This document shows, one piece after another, positions 22,676-30,673 of a stretch of 64,000 bases of DNA (position 1 is the first letter of the stretch; each line of letters begins with the position of its first letter). The stretch comes from 2-02-FULL-48-14 sp964356195 (GTDB taxonomy: Bacteria > Patescibacteriota > Gracilibacteria > UBA1369 > 2-02-FULL-48-14). A program made the translations under genes and the position numbers. The stretch is taken from positions 62,001 through 126,000 of the forward strand of contig CAYHGP010000001.1 of assembly GCA_964356195.1 (NCBI GenBank), given 5' to 3'. Under the pieces are notes generated by a model. It was not told where the DNA came from. It searched no databases and saw only the letters and a program-made list of their open reading frames with translations.

Positions 22676-25430
22676 GCAGAATGGCTTCGTCCGTTGGAGT
22701 GCCGTTGGAGTCTTCTGAGGGGGTGTCTTCCGGAGGGGGAGTTTCTTCGGAGTCTGTAGAGCTATCGCCAATGCGGACCTGAATAGTGCTTTCTGAAGAG
22801 TAGCCATAAATGTCGATTATTTTTGCAGTCACTTCTAAAATGGTTCCCTCGCGGGCCGTTACCGGGATGGCAATTCGGCCATCGTAAGGAGAGGAAGCAG
22901 AGTGATATTTCACGGTTCCATTGACGAGGTATTGCACTTCTTTAATGCCGTTTCCGGTGTTCAGAATTTCCACTTCTACCTCGTGTGTGCGTTCTTCGCT
23001 GGAAATGGATGAAAGACTCGTGGGACTTGTTATTGTGAGTTCCGGAATGTGGGAGGCGGTTTCGGCGTTGTGAATATCGTCGGCAGATTCGGTGGGGGGA
23101 ACGCTTACCTCTTCTCCTTGCGTAGCGACCCACGCATCAATGTCGCTTTGCCAGTTTGTCCATTCCTCTTTATAAACACGGTAGGTTCGCTCCTCTACGC
23201 TGTCTGCGGGGGAGTAGGGAGTGGCGAGACGACCTGAGATAGTTTCCACTTGTAAGACTTGGTAGGCGTCATCTTGTTCGGTGGGCACGGCGAAGTCGGC
23301 AAAAATTTCTGTGCGAATCATGTCTGAAGGAGTGTATTGATTTGGCAATTTACCGCTCGCCTTGCTAACGGCCACTTCAGTAATTCCTTCGGGACGCACC
23401 CATTCCGTGGGCTCGAGGCGATTCAAGACTTTGGTCATGTAGTTTTTCCAAATAGGAGCAATGGTGTAATAAGCCTCTCCGTTGGAAAACATGGGAGTTC
23501 CGTCGGCATTTCCAGACCAACCAATGGTGACCAGCGTGGGAGTGTAGGCCACTAGCCATCCGTCCTGAGGATATCCGTCATCGTCGGTGGAGGTTCCGGT
23601 TTTTGCAGCGTTGTCGAGGGCCTCCAAGTACATGGCACTTCCAAGGTTCACTGAAGAGTCGGAAAGAATGTCGTTGATGATGTAGGCCACTTGAGGGTCG
23701 AGGACTTGGATTTTTTCAACTTTCTTTTCGTCCCACTGTTCGAGAGGGACTCCGTCGGCGGTTTCTACTTTGAGGATGGCCGTGGGCTCGACTTTGTAAC
23801 CTCCGTTGGCAAACACTCCGTAAGCCTCAGCGAATTGCAAAGGCGTCACTTCTGCAGCTCCCAGGGCCAAAGGATATCCATAGCTGTGAGTCTCATCGAG
23901 GGTCAGACCAAACTTATTCACATAAGGTACAATGGCCTGCTCTTCTCCCGCGAGAAAGTAGGACTTGGCGGCGGGAATGTTGAGCGAGTTCCCCAAGGCT
24001 TGACGCATGGCAAGAGGGCCGGCGAAAGTTCCCGAAAAGTTTTTTGGAGTGTCGGACCCGAAGTGAGTGAGAACGTCGTAGAAAACGGTAGCTGCCGTGT
24101 ATTGATTGAGCAACGCCAAAGAGTAGACAAAGGGCTTGAAGGAGGACCCCGGCTGACGGTAGCTCGTAATCATATTCACTTGCCCGTCGATTTCTTCGTC
24201 GAAGTAGTCGGCGGAACCCACCATCGCTAAAATTTGTCCTGTTTGTGGCTGGATGGTGATGAGGGCCGCGTTGTTTGCTCCGTAGTTTGTGGCGTTGGCT
24301 TCAATTTGTTCGGAGATGGCTTCTTCCGCCGCCTTTTGGAAATCGGGGTCGAGCGTGGTGTATACTTTCAGACCTCCTTGTTCCACGATTTCACTGCCGT
24401 ATTTTTCTTCCAGTTGTTGCTTCACCCAGAGTACGAAATGGGCGGCTGAAATGGTTTCTTTATAGTCCGTGAAGGCGAGCGTTTGGATTTCGATCAGCGC
24501 GGCATCTTCTTCGCTTTGAGTGATCATCCCGAGTTCCACCATACGGTCGAGGACAAGGTCGCTGCGGCCTTTAATATAGAAGGTGCTGGCGTCTGGGAGA
24601 GTGAAAGTGGTTCCCAAAAGTCCGCGCGTGAATTCATCGACACTTAAATCTTCCTCGCCGGTGATGGCGCGGCCCTGTAAATTTTCATCGGTGAGTTCAA
24701 AAGTGAGAACGCTGTATTTGTAGTTTCCATAAGGAGAGTAGCGCGTGGGGGCGCGAGGGATGCTGGCCAGAATTGCCGATTCCGCGAGAGTGAGGTCTTT
24801 GGCGTCTACATTGAAGTAGCGATCGGCCGCGAGTTGAATTCCGTAGGAGTTGTTTCCGTAGGGGATTTCATTGAGATACATCAACAAAATATCGTCTTTG
24901 CTGAATTTGAGTTCAAGAACCAAGGAGGTCACAATTTCGCGATACTTACGGATGTAGCTTCGCTCGGGGGTCAACAAGCTATTTTTTACCAACTGTTGTG
25001 TGATGGTGGACCCTCCACGAGGGGCTCCAATTCCAAATTGTGAGAGCAAGGCCTTGGCTAAAGCGGGAATATCGATTCCCATGTGGCTGTAAAAATTATC
25101 ATCCTCAATAGCGATGGTGGCATCGATGAGTGAAGGCGAAATTTGGTCGAGAGAATCCAAAGACTCACGGTTTTCTTCTCCGTGGATGGTGTAGAGGAGG
25201 TTCCCCTCTCGGTCCATGATCAGTGTCGAATCTTTAGCGGCAACATTGCCGGGATTGAAGGTGAACAAAATCCAAAGTGCGTAGAAAACAGTCAGAACAA
25301 ATATCGTTCCGAGTACGGCTAAAATACCAATGAGGCCATAGCGCAGGAAACGGTTTTTCTTGCTCATTGAGGGATGAGGCTTGAGGCGGTCCCAACCTTT
25401 CCGAATGGCGGTTTTGGTCCAATTTTTCAT
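22656..25430 (-). CDS. Class A penicillin-binding protein (glycosyltransferase-transpeptidase)
   Basis: 924 aa. A cytoplasmic basic N-terminus is followed by one membrane anchor (residues ~30-58). The GT51 domain has AIEDDNFYSHMGID, RGGSTITQQLVKN and KYREIVTSLVLELKFSKDDILLMYLN. The transpeptidase has S429xxK432 (GSSFKPF), SLN and K610TGT. A C-terminal Ig-like/beta region (residues ~810-890) follows, then an acidic, Thr/Pro-rich tail. It polymerises and crosslinks peptidoglycan outside the membrane. It overlaps pheT by 4 bp, an odd operon partner, and ends in overlap with the convergent methyltransferase. Confidence 0.95.
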   Translation of the reverse strand: MKNWTKTAIRKGWDRLKPHPSMSKKNRFLRYGLIGILAVLGTIFVLTVFYALWILFTFNPGNVAAKDSTLIMDREGNLLYTIHGEENRESLDSLDQISPSLIDATIAIEDDNFYSHMGIDIPALAKALLSQFGIGAPRGGSTITQQLVKNSLLTPERSYIRKYREIVTSLVLELKFSKDDILLMYLNEIPYGNNSYGIQLAADRYFNVDAKDLTLAESAILASIPRAPTRYSPYGNYKYSVLTFELTDENLQGRAITGEEDLSVDEFTRGLLGTTFTLPDASTFYIKGRSDLVLDRMVELGMITQSEEDAALIEIQTLAFTDYKETISAAHFVLWVKQQLEEKYGSEIVEQGGLKVYTTLDPDFQKAAEEAISEQIEANATNYGANNAALITIQPQTGQILAMVGSADYFDEEIDGQVNMITSYRQPGSSFKPFVYSLALLNQYTAATVFYDVLTHFGSDTPKNFSGTFAGPLAMRQALGNSLNIPAAKSYFLAGEEQAIVPYVNKFGLTLDETHSYGYPLALGAAEVTPLQFAEAYGVFANGGYKVEPTAILKVETADGVPLEQWDEKKVEKIQVLDPQVAYIINDILSDSSVNLGSAMYLEALDNAAKTGTSTDDDGYPQDGWLVAYTPTLVTIGWSGNADGTPMFSNGEAYYTIAPIWKNYMTKVLNRLEPTEWVRPEGITEVAVSKASGKLPNQYTPSDMIRTEIFADFAVPTEQDDAYQVLQVETISGRLATPYSPADSVEERTYRVYKEEWTNWQSDIDAWVATQGEEVSVPPTESADDIHNAETASHIPELTITSPTSLSSISSEERTHEVEVEILNTGNGIKEVQYLVNGTVKYHSASSPYDGRIAIPVTAREGTILEVTAKIIDIYGYSSESTIQVRIGDSSTDSEETPPPEDTPSEDSNGTPTDEAILPKQRVL

Positions 25431-27850
25431 AATTTCCCGCGAATTCTACCACCAAATTGTTCTAAGGCAAAGAAGGTCTGCTCCTGAACAGTTTGGAGTT
25501 CCTTGTCCGTGAGGGTACGGTCGTCGCGGCGAATCTCGATAGAAAAGGACAAGGACTTCTGACCCTCGGGAATTCCCTTTCCTTCGTAGATGTCGAAAAG
25601 AGTCACCTTTTGGTGAAGGTCTGCGTGCGCGGTTTTGAGGATGCAGTTTTCAAGGTCGCCCACAGTGGTTTTTTTATCGACGAGAATGGAGACGTCAAAA
25701 CCCATGGAAGGAAATTTGGGAAGGGAGCGGAAACGTAGTGTTTGTCGTCCCGCTTTCATGAGTTCGCTGAAACTCAATTCAAAGAACGCAGTATTGAGGG
25801 GAATGTCGAAGGCTTTCAAAACGGCCGGGTGGACACTGAAAATTTGTCCAATCGCCTTGCCACGGAAAATAATATCCATGCATTTTTTTGGGTGGGCGTA
25901 AGGCGCCGGTTTCTCGCTGGGCTTGAGTTGGTAGCTGTTGAGATTGAATTGTTGCAAGAAAGATTCCAGAGCTCCTTTGACGACGTAGAAAGCCTCTCCT
26001 TCCGCGGTGGCTGCGGCGGCGAGTCGTTTTTCTTCGAGCGGCATATAGGCGTCTGAGTCTTTGTAAGTTCTTCCCAGCTCAAAAATTTTCATCGTCGGGA
26101 AATTGCGGTAGTTTAGTGCCACCGTGTTTAGCAAGTTCGGCACCAGGCTCATGCGCATATGGGTTTGGTCTTCAGAAAGGTAATTGAGAATTTTTAAATG
26201 GCCTTCTTCAGTCATCCCGCAACGTTCAAAGCGGTCTTTGCTGTAGAACGAATAGTTAATTACTTCGATGAAAGCTAGCCCGAGGGCGAAGGCGGAGCGG
26301 GTGAGGTGCTTCAAAAACCGCTCTTCATTTTCGAGGGGCAACTGCATGGGAAGGTGCGGTCGAATGGCCGGAATTTTGTCGTAACCGTAGATGCGGGCCA
26401 CTTCTTCCACAATGTCTTCTTCAATGGAAACGTCACGCGTGGCCCGGTGGGAAGGCACAGTGATTTTGAGATTTTTCCCGTTCGCGGTGACGCCGAATTC
26501 GAGAGACTTTAGAATGCGAGTGATTTCTTTGGTCGGGATTTGTACGCCGATTTTGCTACAAATACTTTCCGGACTTGCGGTGAGTGTGAGTGTTTTTGGT
26601 TTCCATGTTCCCGCGGTGGTAATGGGGCTCACCATTTTTGCGCCGGGACATAGCTGCTCAATCAAATGAATGGCTCGCTTCAATGCAATTTCCGTGAGCG
26701 TGGGGTCCAGGCTTTTTTCGAAACGCTGGGAAGCATCGGTGCGAAGACCATGACGAAGCGTGCTTTTGCGCACGATCACTGGGTCAAAGTTTGCCGCTTC
26801 CAAAATAATTTCCGTCGTTTGTTCGCTGATTCCCGACTTGAGCCCGCCTTTAATTCCGGCGAGACCCATGGGCTCATCATGCTTGTTGCAAACGAGCGGA
26901 TCTTCCTCGGTTAGTTTTTGTTCGCTTTCGTCCAGTGTTACGAGTTTTTCACCTTTTCGGGCGAGTCGTACAATGAAACCGTCGTCACCCACAACCGCGC
27001 GATCATAAGCGTGCATGGGCTGGCCGAGTTCGAGCATCACGTAGTTGGTGATGTCCACAATGTTGTTGTGCGGATTCATCCCCGCGGCTTGTAGGCGAGA
27101 CTTGAGCCACTGGGGGGATTCCTCAATTTTAATGCCGGTCATGATGCAGGCTGAAAACAGAGGACACAACTTTGCGTCTTTAATCGTGATGTTTAGTTTT
27201 TCTTTGCCCTTCACGGGTGCAATTTTGAGGAGTGCATCGAGTTTTTTCAAAGGCTTCTCAAAAATGGCCGCCACTTCCCGCGCAATTCCATAGTGTCCCC
27301 AAAGGTCTGGACGGTGAGTGAGTGACTTGTTGTCAATTTCGAGGACGATGTCGTCTTTGTTCAGGGCTTCTGCCAGCGGTGTGCCTGCTTTTACCTTCAA
27401 AGTAGTGAGGTCGTGGATGCGAACTTCTTTAGCGTCCGAAGTGTTGTCCGGAGCCAGCCCAATTTCTTCGCCCGCACAAATCATTCCGTAGCTGTTTTCC
27501 CCCCGAATTTTAGTTTCGGAAAGTTCCACAAGTTCTCCTTCTCCATGCCAGCGCACTCGAGATCCCGGTAGAGCCACGGCTACGAGCATCCCTTCGCACA
27601 AATTTTGTCCTCCGCAAACGACTTGTACTTTTTTGTCCCCGATGTCTACTTGAGTGAGGTTCAGGCGGTCTGCGCCGGGGTGTTTTGAAACAGAAAGAAT
27701 TTTTCCCACCACCATTTTTTCGTACGAGGCCGCTTCGTCTATCACGCCTTCCACTTCCGCGGTGTGACTGGTGATGCGCATCCCCAAAGCTTTGCCATCC
27801 AGAGCAGGCAGTTCTACGAAATCCCGAAGCCAGTTGAGAGAAATTTTCAT
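25427..27850 (-). CDS. pheT: Phenylalanyl-tRNA synthetase beta subunit
   Basis: 807 aa, full length. An N-terminal helical part is followed by the EMAP-like tRNA-binding domain (VVGKILSVSKHPGADRLNLTQVD). The B3/B4 editing region includes NNIVDITNYVMLELGQPMHAYD and AGIKGG. The B5 domain and catalytic-like core include EDIVEEVARIYGYDKIP, and the C-terminal FDX-ACB domain includes FPSMGFDVSILVDKKTTVGDLE. With PheS it forms the alpha2beta2 enzyme that charges tRNA-Phe. It overlaps the PQ-loop gene upstream and the PBP gene downstream by 4 bp each. Confidence 0.97.
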   Translation of the reverse strand: MKISLNWLRDFVELPALDGKALGMRITSHTAEVEGVIDEAASYEKMVVGKILSVSKHPGADRLNLTQVDIGDKKVQVVCGGQNLCEGMLVAVALPGSRVRWHGEGELVELSETKIRGENSYGMICAGEEIGLAPDNTSDAKEVRIHDLTTLKVKAGTPLAEALNKDDIVLEIDNKSLTHRPDLWGHYGIAREVAAIFEKPLKKLDALLKIAPVKGKEKLNITIKDAKLCPLFSACIMTGIKIEESPQWLKSRLQAAGMNPHNNIVDITNYVMLELGQPMHAYDRAVVGDDGFIVRLARKGEKLVTLDESEQKLTEEDPLVCNKHDEPMGLAGIKGGLKSGISEQTTEIILEAANFDPVIVRKSTLRHGLRTDASQRFEKSLDPTLTEIALKRAIHLIEQLCPGAKMVSPITTAGTWKPKTLTLTASPESICSKIGVQIPTKEITRILKSLEFGVTANGKNLKITVPSHRATRDVSIEEDIVEEVARIYGYDKIPAIRPHLPMQLPLENEERFLKHLTRSAFALGLAFIEVINYSFYSKDRFERCGMTEEGHLKILNYLSEDQTHMRMSLVPNLLNTVALNYRNFPTMKIFELGRTYKDSDAYMPLEEKRLAAAATAEGEAFYVVKGALESFLQQFNLNSYQLKPSEKPAPYAHPKKCMDIIFRGKAIGQIFSVHPAVLKAFDIPLNTAFFELSFSELMKAGRQTLRFRSLPKFPSMGFDVSILVDKKTTVGDLENCILKTAHADLHQKVTLFDIYEGKGIPEGQKSLSFSIEIRRDDRTLTDKELQTVQEQTFFALEQFGGRIRGKL

Positions 27851-28143
27851 GATTTTTTAGTGGCTTTGCCCCCTCCGGGGACTTTGCCGTACAAAATAAT
27901 AAGAGTGAGAATGATGATGTTGCCGAGTCCGAAGAACCCGAAGAGGATGCTGCTGTAGAGGTCTGCTTCAATCAAGGAATAAGCCAAAAAACAGCCGTCA
28001 CCGAGAAACCACAAAATCCACATGGTCATACTTACGTCCCCTGCTTTTTTTGTGCGCAGCATCTTCACAATTTGTGGAATGTACGCGGTGATGAGCAGCG
28101 TGTTTCCTACGATCCCGAGGATGGGGAGCAGTGCTTCTTTCAT
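27847..28143 (-). CDS. PQ-loop (SemiSWEET-like) membrane protein between pheS and pheT
   Basis: 98 aa with three predicted membrane helices, matching one triple-helix bundle. ITAYIPQIVKMLRTKKAGDVS carries the diagnostic Pro-Gln of PQ-loop proteins, and MWILWFLGDGCFLAYSLIEADLYSSILFG the next two helices. SemiSWEETs of this size dimerise into transporters, often for sugars. Position is the striking point: it overlaps pheT by 4 bp (ATGA) and pheS by 1 bp (TAATG), so it is made with phenylalanyl-tRNA synthetase. Phenylalanine transport is possible but purely inferred from location. Confidence 0.82.
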   Translation of the reverse strand: MKEALLPILGIVGNTLLITAYIPQIVKMLRTKKAGDVSMTMWILWFLGDGCFLAYSLIEADLYSSILFGFFGLGNIIILTLIILYGKVPGGGKATKKS

Positions 28144-29183
28144 TAGAACTGGGTGTTAAAACGGAGGTCTCCACTTTGAAGGTGGCGAATGTCGTCGATT
28201 CCGTAGCGCATCATAACGAGGCGAGTGAGACCGAAGCCAAAGGCCCAACCTTGGTATTTTTTAGGATCAATGCCGCCGGCTTTCAAAACATTGGGATGCG
28301 TCATTCCGGCGCCCATGAATTCAATCCAACCGGTGTGTTTGCAAACACGGCAGCCTTTTTCATCACAAAAAACGCAGGACATATCGAGTTCAATACCGGG
28401 TTCCACAAAAGGAAAATAACCGGGACGGAAACGGACGCGCATGGTTTTTTTGAAGAGGCGCGTTAAGAAATCTTGCATCACGGCTTTAAGGTGCGCAATC
28501 GAAATATCGGTATCAATGAGCAGGCCTTCCACTTGGTCAAAAGTGTGTTCGTGGGAAGCATCGGTGGCTTCGTTTCGGAATACGCGGCCCGGAACAATAA
28601 TGCGAAGAGGGGCTCCATATTTTCTCATTGCTCGAATTTGATTCGGTGACGTTTGCGTGCGCAAAACGAGGCGTCCTTCCTCGGGGTCCGAGGCTTTGTT
28701 AATAAAGAAAGTGTCCTGCATATCGCGCGCGGGGTGATGCGCGGGAATGTTTAATCCCTCGAAGTTATAGAATTCACTTTCGATTTCCGGACCGTCCACC
28801 ACCGTGAATCCCATTTGCTGAAAAATCCGTTCCACTTCTTCTTGGGTTTGCGCGACTGGGTGAATGTGGCCCATGGGGAAGGAAGCGCCCGGGGCCGTGA
28901 GGTCGATCCATTCGTGTTCGAGGGCCTTGTTCACTTCTTCGCGTTCGAGGATGCGGCGACGATCAATGATTTCCACTTGAACGATGACTTTGACTTGAGT
29001 GATTTCGCTGCCCACCGTTTTCTTCTCTTCCAGGCTTAGGTCTTTTACGGTTTTCAAAAGCTCGGTAATGGCCCCTTCTTTCCCCAAGTATTTTCGCTCC
29101 ACATCCTTGAGGGCTTCAACAGACTTTGCGGTTTTCACATCGGCCTCCGCTTCGCTCAGGATTGTTTGAAGATTTTTCTGCAT
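28143..29183 (-). CDS. pheS: Phenylalanyl-tRNA synthetase alpha subunit
   Basis: 346 aa. The N-terminal coiled-coil (residues 1-80) is followed by the class II core: PMGHIHPVAQTQEEVERIFQQMGF, NIPAHHPARDMQDTFF, RVFRNEATDASHEHTFDQVEG (motif 2) and GFGLTRLVMMRYGIDDIRHL (motif 3). A Cys group, CVFCDEKGCRVCKHTGW, sits before motif 3, as in many bacterial PheS. A TAGAAT -10-like element (29195-29190) ends 7 nt before the ATG, so the mRNA may be leaderless. No pheM-type leader peptide is visible upstream. Confidence 0.97.
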   Translation of the reverse strand: MQKNLQTILSEAEADVKTAKSVEALKDVERKYLGKEGAITELLKTVKDLSLEEKKTVGSEITQVKVIVQVEIIDRRRILEREEVNKALEHEWIDLTAPGASFPMGHIHPVAQTQEEVERIFQQMGFTVVDGPEIESEFYNFEGLNIPAHHPARDMQDTFFINKASDPEEGRLVLRTQTSPNQIRAMRKYGAPLRIIVPGRVFRNEATDASHEHTFDQVEGLLIDTDISIAHLKAVMQDFLTRLFKKTMRVRFRPGYFPFVEPGIELDMSCVFCDEKGCRVCKHTGWIEFMGAGMTHPNVLKAGGIDPKKYQGWAFGFGLTRLVMMRYGIDDIRHLQSGDLRFNTQF

Positions 29184-29253
29184 GCGTGGATTCTATCAGG
29201 CAAGTTCGTTCGTGACTAGATCAAGAAACCGGAGGCTTATTGTCGCAAGCCTC

Positions 29254-29433
29254 TTATTCCGTGGAGCCGTTTGGAGGCGTGCCCACGTTCTCGAACTGAT
29301 CTATGATGCCGTTTTCGTTGCCATCCCCGGGAATAGGGTCTTCAACAGGATCCGTTTCTAAGGTGTCTTCAATAGATCCGCACCCTGCGCCGAGTAAACT
29401 CAAGAAAGTGAAAAGGAGGAAGAGGTTTTTCAT
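29254..29433 (-). CDS. Small lipoprotein, 59 aa
   Basis: The minus strand reads MKNLFLLFTFLSLLGAGCGS and continues acidic to TAA at 29254. The hydrophobic stretch ending LLGAGC is a serviceable but imperfect lipobox with Cys18. The mature part is short, Asp/Glu/Pro-rich and contains PGDGNENGIIDQFENVG, a DxNxxG-like calcium-loop pattern. TACAAT (29447-29442) ends 9 nt before the ATG, suggesting a leaderless transcript. No known family; the signal and clean frame support a real gene. Confidence 0.6.
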   Translation of the reverse strand: MKNLFLLFTFLSLLGAGCGSIEDTLETDPVEDPIPGDGNENGIIDQFENVGTPPNGSTE

Positions 29434-29477
29434 AGGATTTTATTGTAGCAGGAATGATTGCACTAAAACAGTGGGGA

Positions 29478-29912
29478 TCAATAGTCTTTCAGAAGCTTGA
29501 TGTTCCCGAAAGATTTGGCCTTATTGTAGTAGTTTACGTCTGCGGTCAGGAAGAGAGCGTGATTTTGGAGCGCGAGAGCATGGTAAGAGGCGTCATAAAA
29601 AGAAACACCAGGGCATTTTTTCATTATTCTAAAGGCCAAACTGCTTATTTCCAGATTTAGAAAAATCTGGGTGAACTGAAAGAGCTTAAAGTAAGAATAT
29701 TTTTGTACCGCTTCGTTCTCTGAAAATTTTCTTCCCAGGTAGTTGTTGAGTTCCCACTCTAAAAGGCCGGAGCTCACAATTTGGATTCTTTCGTCGGTAA
29801 AATCTTCCTGCATTTTTTCGATTTGTTCACGATCTTCCTCCTCTCTGACGCACCATTTAATCATCACATTGGAGTCCGGAAAAATAAGTCGGCTAGTATT
29901 TTCGGTCCGCAT
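29478..29912 (-). CDS. PIN-domain toxin (VapC-like)
   Basis: 144 aa. The acidic residues of the PIN nuclease site are all visible: Asp in LIFPDSNVMIKW, Glu in LLEWELNNYL, Asp in SFYDASYHALAL and Asp in LTADVNYYNKA. Such toxins cleave tRNA or rRNA. The start lies 20 bp inside the preceding antitoxin gene, the normal coupled arrangement. Confidence 0.85.
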   Translation of the reverse strand: MRTENTSRLIFPDSNVMIKWCVREEEDREQIEKMQEDFTDERIQIVSSGLLEWELNNYLGRKFSENEAVQKYSYFKLFQFTQIFLNLEISSLAFRIMKKCPGVSFYDASYHALALQNHALFLTADVNYYNKAKSFGNIKLLKDY

Positions 29913-30141
29913 GAAGTGTTTTTAAAATTTCTTTAGTCGTATGTATATGTCTCTCTTTTTTTATGGATAAGTTCATCAACTCTAAGGCCTTTCTTCTGCC
30001 CCAGCGACGAAACTTTTCCTCAATTGCTTCATTTACAAAGTTGCTCCTATTTCCAGAGGGGATCAGCTCCTCGAGTTTCTCGAGATGTTCAATATCAATC
30101 ATGAGGTTGATACGTTTTCTCGAAGGAGTGGCTGTATTCAT
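29893..30141 (-). CDS. Ribbon-helix-helix antitoxin (VapB-like)
   Basis: 82 aa. RINLMIDIEHLEKLEELIPSGNRSNFVNEAIEEKFRRW reads as a ribbon-helix-helix: a short beta strand, then two helices with the RSNFVNEAI helix 2. The C-terminal half, basic and helical, should wrap the PIN toxin encoded next. It overlaps the toxin gene by 20 bp. A strong promoter and TTACACA/TTATACACA repeats lie just upstream, consistent with autoregulation. Confidence 0.8.
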   Translation of the reverse strand: MNTATPSRKRINLMIDIEHLEKLEELIPSGNRSNFVNEAIEEKFRRWGRRKALELMNLSIKKERHIHTTKEILKTLHADRKY

Positions 30142-30169
30142 AAAAAATGAGTAAATCTATTACACACTG

Positions 30170-30199
30170 ATTATACACAACTTCGGGAATGCTCGTCAA
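30170..30199 (-). promoter_or_regulatory. Promoter and repeat of the RHH-PIN module
   Basis: Minus strand TTGACG (30199-30194), an 18-bp spacer and a perfect TATAAT (30175-30170), 29 nt before ATG 30141. The -10 region contains GTGTATAATC followed by GTGTAATAG, two similar half-sites about a helical turn apart. This is a reasonable binding site for a ribbon-helix-helix repressor. Confidence 0.55.
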
Positions 30200-30201
30200 A
30201 C

Positions 30202-30230
30202 AAAAAGCCCCATCTTGCGACAGGGCTTTT
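30202..30230 (-). terminator. Terminator after the HU gene
   Basis: AAAAGCCC (30230-30223 on the minus strand) and GGGCTTTT (30210-30203) form an 8-bp stem with a 12-nt loop, followed by T. It starts about 19 bp after the HU stop codon at 30249 and separates it from the toxin-antitoxin promoter. Confidence 0.75.
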
Positions 30231-30248
30231 AAAAAGTTCAGAAGAGGA

Positions 30249-30524
30249 CTAACGAACAGCGTCCTTGAGAGACTTTCCAGCTTTGAAAGCAGGGAGAGTC
30301 ATCGCAGGGATTTTGATCTTTTGTGCTGGGTTGCGAGGGTTTACACCCATGCGAGAAGCACGTTTTGAAACGCGGAAAGTTCCGAAACCGGTGAGGGTTA
30401 CAGAGTTTCCCTTGGAAAGGCTCTTTGTTACTGCGCTAAGAACAGCTTCGAGAGCCTCGGTAGCTGCCTTTTTTGTGATGCCTGCACTTTGTGCGGCAAT
30501 GTTGATAAGATCACCTTTTGTCAT
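30249..30524 (-). CDS. hup: HU-type DNA-binding protein
   Basis: 91 aa. MTKGDLINIAAQSAGITKKAATEALEA is the HU helical dimer start. VTLTGFGTFRVSKRASRMGVNPRNPAQKIKIPA is the DNA-clamping arm with its RNP tip, and FKAGKSLKDAV the conserved end. It bends and compacts DNA. It is single-copy in this window, monocistronic, with its own promoter and terminator. Confidence 0.95.
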   Translation of the reverse strand: MTKGDLINIAAQSAGITKKAATEALEAVLSAVTKSLSKGNSVTLTGFGTFRVSKRASRMGVNPRNPAQKIKIPAMTLPAFKAGKSLKDAVR

Positions 30525-30553
30525 GGCGATGGCGTTATGGATAAATCGGGACT

Positions 30554-30581
30554 ATTATATGCGGAAGTGGCTCTATGACAA
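30554..30581 (-). promoter_or_regulatory. Promoter of the HU gene
   Basis: Minus strand TTGTCA (30581-30576), a 16-bp spacer and a perfect TATAAT (30559-30554). The ATG at 30524 follows 30 nt later. Confidence 0.6.
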
Positions 30582-30634
30582 GAAAAAAAGCTCGCACGAA
30601 GATGGAAAAGCACTTGCCAGCACGCGCTAAATAT

Positions 30635-30664
30635 TTGACAAGTACACCCCATGGTCCCTATTTT
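30635..30664 (+). promoter_or_regulatory. Promoter of topA
   Basis: TTGACA (30635-30640), an 18-bp spacer and TATTTT (30659-30664). The predicted start near 30671 is only about 3 nt from ATG 30674, so topA mRNA would be essentially leaderless. Confidence 0.5.
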
Positions 30665-30673
30665 AGTCCCACT

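Noticed and set aside
27510..27971. 153-codon minus-strand frame across the pheT/PQ-loop junction
   Set aside because: Out of frame with both pheT and the PQ-loop gene, which are certain; the translation is Ser/Arg-rich shadow sequence.
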